Below, one piece after another: positions 20,088 through 32,529 of a stretch of DNA of 64,000 nucleotides (position 1 is its first letter; every line of letters starts with the position of its first letter). The translations under genes were made by a program, and so were the position numbers. The DNA is from Tamarix chinensis (Eukaryota > Streptophyta > Magnoliopsida > Caryophyllales > Tamaricaceae): NCBI GenBank assembly GCA_030549775.1, contig CM060181.1:60199701-60263700 (forward strand). The letters are read 5' to 3'. The notes beneath the pieces are model-generated. The model was not told the DNA's origin. It was given only the letters and a program-made list of their open reading frames with translations, and made no database searches.

Positions 20088-21304
20088 CTCTCTCTATAAT
20101 GCAATCTCCCTATAATACAATCTCTCTTTCCCTTTCTAGAAGCTCGCTATTGATTTATCTTGTAAAGGGTTCGGTGTGGTGGTTTTGGAGGCATCTCTAG
20201 CCTAAGTGTTGAGTATACTTGAGGAGAAAGGCTGACTTAGTCTCTCAAGGAGTGGGAAAAGATTAAGGCCGCACGTTGCTAGACTTGGTGAAGAAGTCGG
20301 TGCATGATAATGCACATTCAATGATAACAACCCACTTTGCTGCCATTTATTCTCTAAAGGCTGAGAGCCATCTACTTCTTCCTCAAGTCTTGACTTGGAA
20401 GTTTATCTTGCAAATCTTACATCTACCTTAGATGGTGAATGCAAGTATATGAGCTTAGGAGGTGCCTAAGTTCATATCTCATTCCTTTTCTTCATTCTCT
20501 CTCCTCTTTTTACTTTTGGTGCATCTAACCTAAGATCACTCAATTTGTTACCCATATGCATCACCCTTGATTCTACAACCCCAATACACATATCTTAAAC
20601 TTTTTAGCAAAATAGTTCACTTTTCTTTGCTTTAGGGCTTTTTTAATACCTCTCATATTCCATGTTGCTACATTCATTGGTTGTCAGAAGATCTTGCCCT
20701 ACCTCTATCTATACTACTAAAGATCACCAGTTTTCTAGATCTTGGCACCCTGAATAACTAGGACTACAATCTCATCCAATTTCTTCTTTCTTTTAAGCAA
20801 TTTGAGTCCCACTCTAGATAGCAGTGCTACCCTAGATACCAGTGCTAGATGCTTTAGGCACAGGTTGACCATTATCAGGGGTCTTAGGAACCCAGACCTG
20901 CTTTGTACTTTATACACCAGACTTGATCTGTGGGCATTAGCTAGTATCATGCCCGATAGAATCACCTGAAGTACATAACTTTGGCCTCCATATGTAGACA
21001 ACCTGTTGTTCTACACTTATTTCCATTGGGCAATAGACAATCAATCTTATTAGGCATGAGCTTACTCACAAATGAGTTAACCTATGAATGGCGAAGGAGC
21101 CAAGGCTTCACCAGTCATAAATGCTAATTTATACTGGTAAATGACAGACAACTTCACTTGGTGGGTTGGGAGACACCATTGGATGGGGCTTCGTTTGGTG
21201 TTGTGGACATGAGATTGATTCCCTTTTGTGTCACAAATGCTTGTATTTCCCTTAGCCCCTCATTGTGTTTTGTTAAGAATAATGTGCCACCCCCCTTCTT
21301 CTTC

Positions 21305-21328
21305 TTTTTTTTTTTTTTTTTTTTTTTT
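21305..21328. repeat. Poly-T run inside the L1-a ORF1 region
   Basis: This is a run of 24 T. On the minus strand it is a poly-A tract next to GAAGAAGAAG. It could mark the tail of a separate retroposed insertion within L1-a ORF1, but no matching target-site duplication was found. Confidence 0.5.
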
Positions 21329-22249
21329 ACCAATTTTTGATCATGAATTTCTATAGAACTTTCCTTTTTAACTTTTATTATTGTACTTGATAACACACTT
21401 TCCTTATAACTTTAATGCATATTGCATTTATGTTTATTTTTTCCGTATTCAATGTAACTACTTTATTTTGCTATATTATTCGATACAATCAATACTATGC
21501 AAGAAATTAAAATATTTGTTTTTATTTTTCCATATTGAATATAGTTGTTTTATTTATATTAATCCATATTATTTTCCAGCAAATTATGAATAATATTAAG
21601 TACATGTTAAGTTGATAAATTAAAATATCTTAGTAATTTTTTATTTGATAAGTTGCATATATATTTATGTTTTAGTTTATGAATGAATGTGCTAGTCAAT
21701 ATTATTTGACTTTAATTATGTCTGTAGGAACTACTAGGATCCAACTAATTGCCCTTTTTATTCGTAATTTTACTAAGAATAAGTTCTTAAGTCATATGAT
21801 TAATCAAAGAGTGAACAATATTTTGGTGAGATTTATATGTATATATATAAGCTAATATCTTAGTTATGAAACATAATAAATGTATTGGTGTGAAAAAAAT
21901 AATGTACTATTTTTCATGGTACCCGTATTATTGGCAATCAAAATTTTAAAAAAAAAATTATTTATTATATTATACGGTGACACCATGTAGTTACCAATCT
22001 GCCTGTTAAAGAATCATTAGATCACAAGTGGAGTGGAAAACAAGGGAAGAGGATCCACAAAGGCAAGAGAAACAAATTAGATTTGTTAAACACCACATAT
22101 GGACCTTATTTCCTTTACAACAAAGGTTGAGCATGCACCAAATGTATTGAATGGTTTCTTGAGAACCATATTTAGATCTTCAGCTGATGAGAATTGAAAG
22201 ATGAGGTAATCACATTCATGGCTCAGAATCTCTGGATTTTTAGTTAGAA

Positions 22250-23200
22250 ATGGTCATTGTTTTGCAACATACCTTTACATTTAGGCATACTATCACGTGC
22301 TTAGAGGTTGAGGCCCTGGTGCCTTCTAGTGTGGCCAAAATCTCACATGCTTTCCTGCTAAGCAACATGCCAAACATGTACAACATCTCACATAGACAAC
22401 ATGGAAAGATGTATGGATGAGACACCAAGTCATAATTGTGACATCATATTGATGTTAATAACCATTAGGCAATAAGAGAATGCCTATAATCGTATAACTT
22501 ATCCACAAGATGCTTGGGGAAGTTACTGACATTCTTCCCCACCCAAAACCATAAACACCCTCGTTTGTACTGTTTGCATCATAAAGGAGTCCTAACATTA
22601 CTTCCCTATGTCTTATATATTGTCTCTCGACAGTCTTTTAATGCTTGCCTAATATTAGAAAAACACTAAACAAACATTGTATGCCACTTACAAAGGTTGG
22701 GAACCAATCAATATCTCGCATCTAACATAAGTTTTTTGCGACATATTCAACCTCCTTCGCAATGACATAACCTTGCGTGGCCAATATTCTCATCACTTGG
22801 TGTTCTCATTTCAATAATTTGGATCCCACACCAAATCACATCCATCAATGCGTCCTTGTTAATGAACCCGAGTAGCACATACGACCCTGACAGTTGATCC
22901 TAGTGAAGTTAGACCTCCTCTAACATGCTTCCACCCTAATAAATACTCGTTATCTCTTGGGGTACACTATCAAACATGGCAAAAGGCTTGTTGACTGATG
23001 CAGTAATGAGTCGCTCTAATACATGTCATGTGCTTACAAATCCTAGTGCTTTCTGGTGTGGCCAACATTCCACTTGCACTTTTGCTAAACACCATGTATG
23101 GATAAGACACTATATCATACCTGAGATAAAATATTGACATTAATAACCATCGGTCAGACTCATTTGTAAGATGCTTGAGGAAGTCACGGACCCTGACAAT
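22250..23200 (-). repeat. Duplicated segment pair within L1-a ORF1 region
   Basis: Bases about 22290-22530 and 22990-23195 are diverged copies of one another in the same orientation. They share blocks such as TCTAGTGTGGCCAA/TCTGGTGTGGCCAA, TGTATGGAT(G/A)AGACAC, ATTGA(T/C)(G/A)TTAATAACCAT and AAGATGCTTG(G/A)GGAAGT. This tandem-like duplication explains part of the excess length of ORF1. Confidence 0.65.
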
Positions 23201-23745
23201 ACAGTGGCAAAGGACTTGGATCATAGCCCACCAATCTATTCACCCAATGCTTAGCCTCCTCAATCTCTTCCTACTGAATCTATGCTTTGGTCTTTCCTTC
23301 AACAATAACAGGAAGAATATACCTCAAGTTTATCCTTTGTTCAATCTGCCAATTGAGTAGAAGCATCTCTTTCCAGCTTGCCTTCTTCTTAGGTACCTCA
23401 ACATTCTTTGTTATCTTCATTTCCTCCTCCTGCAGTGTGACATTAGAAATGCTAGGGTTGGATATGCTATTGTAGCATGTAGATCTCCCTTCGAGTTACC
23501 CTTCTCCACAACCCCTCCCTTGAGACTACTGTCGTTTGAATCCTTTCCCCTCATTCTAATCACTTGTGTGCCTGCCGTAGCTTGAATCGGTGAACCTTGG
23601 TCATCCACAGGACTTGATTGCAGCACTGGATGTTCAACAGATTTCTTCCTGGCCATAACTATCTTCTTGGAATGATCTATGTGATGGTGGTTAGATCGTG
23701 CGTGAGGACTGTTACTCCTATTTTTGTTTTAGTTATATGCTACCC

Positions 23746-24975
23746 TGTTCTGGAAGAAAATTGATCTGCTTTGTCGGGTCAGTGTCATAATGGTCATGAA
23801 ATGATTATCGTGCTTCAGTGGTGATTTACTAAATGACATTTGTGCCAGCACTAAAGCAGCTATATGCTCCTCTTTCATAACCAGATTTCACAGACTGGGA
23901 CCTCACTTGTGTATATACCAAGAAACATCACTGTTGGGCTTGTAGCATTGATGAATAGCTACTCATCTCACTTGTATTTCTCTCTTTTATGCATTTGATT
24001 CTGGAGATTTCAGATGTTCTTTTGGTCTGGTATGGGTAGCAAATCCAGACATAGGGATTATAGGAAAGATTAATTGGGCTGGTCTGATATGGAAGTATGG
24101 AGGATTGATATAATGTGCTCTGTGTACCCCATGATGGAGATGACCAATAAATAGCCAACGTCTTCCTAAATGTCAAAATGGAATAGATAAACTTGTAAAT
24201 TTGTAAATTGTGCTTCCAGCGCCACCACAGATCTATGTTTGCTGAGTCAAAATCAGATACCTACTAGGTCAATTGAGCTAGAAACACCCTATCTTATGGC
24301 CCAATAAAACAAGGCTCGCATGAAAAAGTTGAGGCTCCAACTTAATGATCCTGCAGAACTGCATCATAAGTTGACCATTGAAGAATAGAGAAATTGAAGA
24401 AGACATGGTGGGTAGTGACAGATGAAGTGGAATAGTTAATGGGATACTTATCTGTTGGAGTTTATTAGAGGGGTAATAGAAGTAATAGAGGGTCGATTGT
24501 CTAAATAGGGTGGGTTGACGGAGGGCTGAAGTTGTGGTCAGGTTCCCTAGATTATAATGATGTTGAGAGGCTACCTGCGCCTTGGATCTTCTTCATTCCT
24601 TAACAAAGCGAGACAGAGGTCCAAGTCTTTGCTATGGTGACCAATAAATTATGTCGCAAATAAAATATTGACCTTGTGTGTTTGCTGTTGAGAAGTTGCA
24701 GAAAATACCTCTATATGCCTTCAGCTGCTCACAGTGACTTGTGTTGGTATAATATTGTTGTTTGTTGTAGGAATTTTTGTTTTCTTTGGATTGAGTAGAT
24801 TGAAACAATAATGTTGCCTGGTGTAGGTATTCTTGGTTCTTCTGCGAACGAATAGGATGAATGTTATGTCTTTTTGTCTGTATATGCCTTTGCTTTCAGG
24901 GGTAGAGGATAGCTGTCATTGATGTTCTCCGCACGCTTCATCACATCCATGGTAACAGTTGCAGGTCTTTGGCAG
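23746..24975. other. Unassigned, probable intron of the RsmH gene
   Basis: No exon of the methyltransferase N-terminal half is recognisable here. A pyrimidine-rich tract and CAG acceptors near 24898, 24965 and 24975 lead into the first visible exon. If the gene is complete, earlier exons lie on the other side of the L1-a nest, left of base 1. Confidence 0.4.
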
Positions 24976-25816
24976 GCATCGCTGAGGGCAGAAGACATAC
25001 TAAATTCTTGGCCAGTTACCGAGGTTGGTCGAATTCTTCGGGATTACGGAGAAGAGAGCACTTGGTGGTACCTTCAGAATAAGATTGCCGAGGCTCGTCT
25101 GGAAGGTGGATTGCATTCAACGGCTGAATTAGTAGATCTTATTCGCACAAGTTCCAAGATAAAAGGTAGGCTTTCTTTTTCCTCCATTGCATTATGTAAA
25201 TGAATTTACCGTTGCCAGTGGTAGGTCTGACAGTATGTTGGGTGTTCCGCTGGCTGCCCATTCACAAGTATTTCTGTTGTCTGCTGCTTCACCGGTTTAT
25301 TAAGTCTGAGTTTTCTATTGAAGATGCTTTGTGCTAGCGTAAATCCTTTTAGTTATAATGAGTCATTTATTGATACTAACAGGTGGAAGGCAGGGTTGGA
25401 TTAAGACTGCTGCACGGGTTTTCCAAGCATTAAGAATTGCTGTCAATGATGAACTCAGAACGTTGGAGGATTCCCTTCATGCTTGCTTTGACTGCCTTGG
25501 TCCAGGAGGTAGACTTGCCGTTATCTCCTTCCATAGTCTGGAGGACAGGATTGTGAAGCAAACTTTCCTTAATATTATTAATAGGAGCCACAGGCAAGAA
25601 GAGGCAGTGGGGTTTACACCTGAATATAATGCAAATACAGCTGAGCCAAGCAAGCACAGTGCTGGCAGTTTTGTAAACGAACCTTGGATTAGACAGATTG
25701 TGAAGGGTGGCAATGGAGTAATTCTCACCAAGAGACCGATAACAGCAACAGCGGATGAAGAAAGAATGAACAGCAGGTGCAGAAGTGCCAAACTGAGAGT
25801 AATCCAAAAGATCTGA
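24976..25816 (+). CDS. rsmH: 16S rRNA (cytosine-N4) methyltransferase, C-terminal half (RsmH/MraW family), two exons
   Basis: Exon 1 (about 24976-25165) encodes [29 protein letters not shown] and [15 protein letters not shown]. The donor G|GTAGGC at 25166 and acceptor AACAG| at 25382 remove a 217-bp intron in phase 1. Exon 2 (25383-25816) encodes [32 protein letters not shown] and [20 protein letters not shown]. The C-terminus is [19 protein letters not shown] then [13 protein letters not shown] and a stop. These are the conserved C-terminal blocks of RsmH, which methylates a decoding-centre cytidine of bacterial-type 16S rRNA; plant copies act in plastids or mitochondria. The HVPVLL and SAM-binding N-terminal exons are not in view. 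The frame is open and the splice sites are good, so the gene may be functional if its 5' exons lie upstream. Confidence 0.88.
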
Positions 25817-26629
25817 AATAGCCCCTACTCTGTGCTTTCTGTAGTTGACTGTAGATGTGATGAGCTGACTTGTTTTTGCTAGTGACATTACATGTATACT
25901 CTGGTTTGCGAGTTGATGATAATATGCATATGCCATTAATGATTTTGCAGCATAGGATTCCGTTTAAAAATTAGTGGAGCTCATTTTCCAGTCCACCATG
26001 TATCTTTGCTGCTCTTTATTTCTGTTATGCACTTTCTGTATAGTGATGTTCCACAGTGATTGCAGTTATCAGTAACTTTATCAGTTACATCATACCAATC
26101 ACATAGAAACAAGACTAAGCATTTATTTCTCAAATAGTCTCGGTCTATCAACTATAGTAATCAATGGATCCACTGCCATCATCACCAACCACAACCACTC
26201 CACAATATTATGACCTTGTTTTTCCTTATGAGATGTAGTTTGGAATAGATGTCCATTTACTACATACCCATAAAAACATGTCATATTTTGATAGACTATA
26301 TGATAATGAGAGTAAGGTTTCAATCTTCTTGCTTTTATCTATTTCATATAATTCTTCAACCTAATAAATATTTTGTTTATTATAATCTATTCTTTAAGAC
26401 CCAATGAGCTAAATAAACTTGCATTACTATATATATTGAATATTGAATAGCATGGAAAATTTACTTTTTTGTTAAACCACTCAATAAATATTCTATTCCA
26501 TTTATTGGAAGATAATTGTGGTGGATTATCTTCTTGGTTTTGATAATAAATTCTACAATGAAAAAGATATATCATATGTCTAATATGTGCCTTGAAAAAA
26601 TGTTAGATCAAAGAGTTTTTAGGTATGAT
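25817..26629. other. RsmH downstream region
   Basis: The first few hundred bases should include the RsmH 3' UTR. After about 26060 the sequence is AT-rich and may already belong to the 3' non-coding part of the CACTA element. No CACTA terminus was found on this side. Confidence 0.4.
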
Positions 26630-29310
26630 TTACTTAAGAAATGGTTGAACTTCTTCAAAATTGTTGATAACATACATATGGGCTTGCTCTACTTCATCTG
26701 CATTTAAGTCTCCGGTTCTACCATTTCCTAACCCTTTGCCCTTGTAAGAAAAGGAAAATAATTTGGCTGAGACATTCAAATCATCATCATAATTTCGACC
26801 AAGGTGGTTAGACTTAGTCTCTGCTTTATACAAATATCTTGAATAAAAATTCATACATTCTTCTGCCATATACCCTTTTGTAATAGAACATTCCGGATGA
26901 GCCATATTATGTATATAAGACTTCAAATTGTATAAATTTCTTTCCACATCCAATGAGAATGTATAGGTCCACATAAAATAACCTCATATACCAAATGAAC
27001 TGGCAAATGTAACATTACATCAAAGAAAGATGGTGGAAAAATCTTCTCTAACTTTTAAAGGGTTATTGGAATTTGGGCTTCAAGACACCTCAAGTCTTCC
27101 ATATTCAAATGTTTTAAGCCTAAATCCTAGAAAAATATAGACAACTCAAGAAGTAGTTCATACACATCCTCTAGAAGAAGGCCACTCAATGCAAGAGGAA
27201 GAATATGATGGTCATGGCTATTTAATCCAGAAATCTTATTCTCTTTTAAGTTTACAAATTGTGATGTGTTAGAAGAAAAACCATCTAGAACCTTCAAATT
27301 CTTCAAAAAGTTGTAAAATTTATGTTTTTTTCTCTTGAGACAGGGTGAAACATGCATCAGACAATAATATTTTATGGCTATTTTTGATAGGATGCAACTC
27401 TAGCCTAATACCCATTGTTTGCAAATCAAGACGAGATTTATAGTTATCCTTCATCTTATTTGGTACATTAAGTAGTGTTTCAAGTATTCTATCACATATA
27501 TTTTTTTTCAATGTGCATTATATCTAGGATATGCTATATCAAGTGGTGCTTTCAATATGGAAGTTCAAAAAATATACCCTTCTTGTTCCAGTCATCTTGC
27601 CTCTTCTTTTGCGAAACTTTTCCTTTAAAGGTAGGATCTTTGTTTAATATGATGTCTTCAAGATCTTGTACTTGGTGAAGAATATCTTCTCCTGTTAGAG
27701 GCTTCGGAGGTGTGCCCTTTTCTATAGTACCATCAAATAACATCTTCTCTCTCCTTCATCTATAATTATTTTCCAAGTAGTGTCAGTGATCCATGAAGCA
27801 TTCATTTCCCCCATCAAATAGTCTCAAAGAGTGAATATTCTTATTGCAAATAGGGAAAGCAAGTTTTCCCTTTTTGCTCCATCTAAATGATATTTCATAT
27901 ACAGGAAAATCATTGGTAGTCTACATAAGATATGCATGGAGATTGAAATTTTGACACTTTGATGCATCATATTTTTGGAAACCATTAGTCCACAAGTCCT
28001 ATAATTCATTGATTAATGGTTGTAAATAAATATCAATAGCATTCCTAGGACCATCAAGTCCTAAAATCAACATAAAAGAAAGAAATTTGGATGACATGAA
28101 TATCAAAGGGCAAAACATAATTTTTCAATATCATAATTTAGAATGGTCAATGAAAGTTTAAAGTCAATTACAAACCTATAATGAGCATGGACAACAACAT
28201 ACTTGGTTCCTTCATGTACAACGAAGGAGGAAATTTGTATGGAATAAGGGCCACATGCCACATACCATATTATGATCTCATATTATTGAACAGTTAAAAC
28301 TATCACTAACTAGCTAAGTTTAACATTTCGAGGTTCAAAAGCAAAATCTGAATTGAGCTCATCATGTTTTTTCCATGCCAACCCATCAGCTGGATGCCTT
28401 AAATCTCCATCATTATCTTTATCATGATGCCATCTCATTAGAGAAGCCGTCTTAATGGACACAGAAAGCATATGAAGTTAAGGTTTTAGTGGAAAGTATC
28501 ATAATATCTTAACATGTATTTTTTTCCATTAGCTTTTACCTTGTCATCCCCACTATGCTTTCTATCTTGCCATATTGAAGCTTTGCAAATTTTAAATTTC
28601 TCTAGATGATAGTATTCATCCCAAAATAGCATATAATCCTTCACACATGCATCAATCTTCTCATATGAAAAACCAAGATCTTTAATTGTCTTTTTTTCCT
28701 TACAATAAGAGTCAGTCAAGGTTGAATCATTGGGAAATAAACCTTCTTTCAATAATTTAAGAAACATTGTGAAAGAATGATTACTCCATTTGCCAATACT
28801 CTTCACATGAAGCAATTGAATTAAGGTAGATAATTTAGATCCCTTAGAACACTCGTAAATAGGTTATTGGAAGTCATTCAACAACTTATGTTTATCGACC
28901 ACTTCAAAGTTGGGTTCTTGTTTATGGTTTAGGGATCCCATATTTCACAAATTTGCCTCAATATTTTGATAATGAAGATAGCTATCTTCTAAAATTTTCG
29001 CTATCTCGTTATCACTATCATCATAGTCATCTTCATTCTCATTATTTGGTTGGATCTATATCAATATTAGAATGTTCCTTATATCCTTCTTCACTATGAT
29101 GAAACCATAGAGTATAACCTCTCATAATCCCAAAAGGTCATCAAGGGTGCTTTCACAGTATCACGAGTTCTAGAATCAATATGAAGATAGTTGATACAAG
29201 GACATCAAATTAGATTTGTATTGATTTTTTGATATGCACATTTTAAGAATTCGTCAACCCTAGTAAAATATGGTGGATCATGAAAATGATCATCAACAAG
29301 GTGAATTCAT
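26630..29310 (-). pseudogene. CACTA (En/Spm) TNP2-type transposase, decayed
   Basis: Domains on the minus strand, 5' to 3': a transposase-associated segment (DEFLKCAYQKINTN, CPCINYLHIDSRTRD, about 29260-29150); the TNP2 N-terminal segment (KWSNHSFTMFLKLLKEG, IKDLGFSYEKIDAC, YMLFWDEYYHLEKFKIC, 28800-28580); DNDGDLRHPADGLAWKKHDELN and FEPRNVKLS (28420-28320); and the DUF4218 domain (FFDVMLHLPVHLVYEVILCGP then PECSITKGYMAEECMNFY, 27040-26840). TNP2 cuts the CACTA termini during cut-and-paste transposition. Stops and frame changes throughout mean no active enzyme. Confidence 0.85.
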
Positions 29311-32300
29311 TCCTTATTGGGTGCTATTCTCTAAAGGAAAAAAAGGTATAAACATAACAATTAGAAAACAAATGCTAATTAGATAAAATATACACACTAT
29401 TATTTTGAAGAATACATGATAATGATTATAAAGATATAACACCAGACATCATAAATAAAGTATTAATGAAACAAATATAAAGCATTAAAACACACCATGG
29501 TTTCTTTCAAATTTTAAAGGTTTTAGGATCTCAAGTTTTATTTTTTAATAACTTTAATACTTTAACTTTTTTTTTCTAATAAATTCAAAACCTTATTTTT
29601 TTTATGAATAGGTATTGATTATTGTATTTTTCAATAATTAATGACCACCGCTAGTTATTTATACACTAATAAGGTCTGGGTAAAGCTTGAATATTGTTGA
29701 TTCAACTTATGGATGGACTAGCTCCACAATCTTGCTTGCTTATGTACTCCAAATCAAGGGAAAGTAGATGTGGGATGCTTTCTATATTTGCAAACTCTAC
29801 TGAGATATACTGAGTATCTAAATTATTGACTTGAGTGTATTTAGACTTTTTAACCACTATAAAATACCTACAATGTTTACTTTATAATAGAGGCATTTTC
29901 TAATCCTACTTGTTTGAGTTTTGTACATATCTTCCTTCCTATAGACATAATGACATCTATAGTAGTTGACGATGATAGGTATGATTTGTGAGTCATTCAT
30001 TTGGTGATCATAATTATGTATAAAATATATAAATATTTTTAATCCTTATTTATTTTTGATATTCATATAAGGTTACTTGCTTTTTGTATTTAGTTTTTTG
30101 GCATGAGGGTTGGGGTTTTAGCCTGATGTTAAAGGGGGATTTTAAGAGCAGGCATTTTGTGTTAAGAGTAGGCATTTTAATTTTGATATTAACTTTTTGA
30201 CATTAATTTTTTGATATTATTTCTATCTTAAGAGTAGGCATTTTACATGTAGCAATGATAGATCTTGAATCATATATGATTGTCTAAGGATATAATATAT
30301 GTAAGCATTCTACTTTCTATAAAATGCGGTTTATGTGTCTGTAAAAAGGGGCTTGTGGTCCTCTTGCATCAAATGTTTTTTGTTAGTAAATAACTAATTC
30401 TTACTGCTAGCAAGTTTTTCCCTCCTATGACTCGTGCTTGCTAGAGAAGGATCCCCCCAATGTGCTTCTCATCCTAGACACTCCATATAACATAATTGTT
30501 GACCTACCTAAAGGAAGTAAATTCCTTAAATATGAGCTTAACAACTATCACCCATTATGGAATCCTTTGCTGGTAGATTCTAGGGAGACCAATGGGCCAA
30601 AATTCAACACCTGTCAAGATTAGTATAGGGTTTTTTCTGAATGTTTAGTTATGTTCTCATTAGGGAGTGTTTTTATCTGAAATTTACCCTGTATAAATAT
30701 TTTCTTAATCATAAAAAGGGAAAAGCCTTTTCTAATAAGAAGGTGCCATTTATGTTAGTTGATAAGCTTCCCTAAAATAGATCATTATCCATATAACCAA
30801 ACCATTGTGCTTGTCCTTTCATAAATATTGTCTAAAATTTTTAGCTTCTTCTAATCAACAGGTCCTGGATGAAGTAACAAGAGCTTCTTCTAAGTTTTGA
30901 GAATATGAATGCATAATAATAATTTGATTGGTCTTTTTTTATTACTAATCAAAGGCACTAGCTTACAAACTAATGGAAGGATAGATGATCATTCCTTCTA
31001 GATAAATTATGTTTCATCTCTATCCACTCCATTCATAGTTCCTTTAGTGTATCCCTAGATGATTTCTATTCATGACTTGGGATTCAGGGTATGAATTGAC
31101 TCATTTCTTTTTTCTTACTTATATTATCCTTTATTTCTATTAGTTGTTATGTTTTTCTTTCAAGATAATGATGTTAGATTACGGCTTAAGTGCAGATATT
31201 TGAGTTGATAGGGGCTTTAGATTTTTGCTCTTTTCTTATTTTTATGTTGCAATTGGGTTTTTCTGTTGTAGTTGCAAATTTTTGGTCTAAGTTAAGGGGT
31301 AATAGGAAAATTGATTGAATATATGAGTGATTAACATTAGGGTTCATACTCATCCTTATAATTGGGATAGAGGAAGAACAATAGAGAAAAACTTAGAATT
31401 ATAGTGCATATCATGAAAGAAAAAACTTTGAATTGTATTTTCATTTGAATTTTTTACCCTCACTTATAATCCAAATTTGATCTTAAGCATCATAATTGTA
31501 TGGAAAATAGGTCATTTATTATACCAAATTAAAATAACTTTAATCAAATTATACTCCTTTTCCCTAGTCATATATTATTTATTTGTTAGTAAATAACCAT
31601 TCTTTTCTTCCTTTTCTTTTCTCTCTTTCTAAAATGGTACATTGATTATATAATTTTTTCAATTGATATACACTAGTTGCCGTGTACTCTTCAACCTCAT
31701 TTCAATGTACAATTTCACATTTGACATATTGCTTAAGCAAGCAAGCTCCATTAAATGACAACAAAAGCACAAAGACCTATTAGTCACTAAGACATTGCCA
31801 AAATTAGTAAGCAGAAAAACTCATCTAGTGCAGTAAATGTTGATTCATAATTCAACAAATTTGATGCCCTCCTTATCGTTCATGCAGACTTCAAATAATA
31901 ATTCTTAAATGATTGTGAAATTATTAAATGAATTAACATAGAAAATAATCTAAGGACATCAAAAAGAGATTATAGAACAATATAAAGTAATAAAGAAAAC
32001 CGTGAGCACCACCATCCATCAAAACCCTTCCTAATTTTTTACTTTTAAGATAACATATATTGTATACTTAATTGATTAAAGCAATAAAGGAAATACCTAA
32101 CTTAACATAATTAGGGTTTTTAAGTCCATACTGCATATCCGGTCAAATCTTGCTAAAATATTTTAAATGACGAGTTGAAAATGAAATTAAACATAATCTA
32201 ATGCAAATTATATAATCAATTGAATGACATAACTCAATTAGACAATCTAATTTAAATATGCATGTATTTTGACATAAGAACCCATTCTGATTAATTTCGC

Positions 32301-32482
32301 ACAAATTTCTTAAATTGATAGTTCTAACATAAATTAGATACATTTTAAAACATATTGTAGATACAGTTTATCCAAAATAGCTCAATTAGATAAAATCAAT
32401 AAATCCCGACATAATTGGGTCACAGATCTAATTTTTACAAATCAACTACAACCAACATAATTAACCATTCTAAATCACCCAC

Positions 32483-32529
<47 letters not shown>

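Larger units (their letters stand above)
17356..20563 (+). mobile_element. LTR-like unit (TGATGC...GCATCA) inserted in L1-a
   Basis: The unit starts TGATGCTGGATC and ends ATATGCATCA. It is flanked by a perfect 5-bp TSD CCCTT (17351-17355 and 20564-20568), as made by LTR-retrotransposon integrases. No gag or pol sequence is visible. TATA-like motifs occur at about 18010 (TCTATAAATATGG) and 19063 (CCTATAAATAGAG), both in + orientation. It is either a long solo LTR or a non-coding (TRIM/LARD-like) element. A second unit of 957 bp sits at 19131-20087, and a possible third at 17626-18285. Confidence 0.7.
20564..23745 (-). mobile_element. L1-a LINE, 5' part: ORF1 and start of ORF2
   Basis: ORF1 begins at 23656 (MARKKSVEHPVLQSS...GSPIQATAGTQV), with a plausible short 5' UTR up to about 23745. 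RINLRYILPVIVEGK and EEAKHWVNRLVGYD correspond to the DUF4283-type nucleic-acid-binding start of plant L1 ORF1. A broken Cys/His knuckle (about 20995-20935) is followed by KQVWVPKTP. ORF2 starts at 20677 (MNVATWNMRGIKKALKQR), the hallmark of the L1 AP-endonuclease. ORF1 spans nearly 3 kb, about twice the usual size, because of extra sequence at about 21050-22950. Confidence 0.75.

Noticed and set aside
25430..25936. A 168-codon frame antisense to RsmH
   Set aside because: It is the shadow of a conserved coding exon. The + strand frame matches RsmH motifs, whereas the antisense frame matches nothing.
30438..30623. A 61-codon + strand frame in the CACTA region
   Set aside because: It is short, unsupported by any motif and surrounded by stop-rich AT sequence. 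I could not assign it to a gene.
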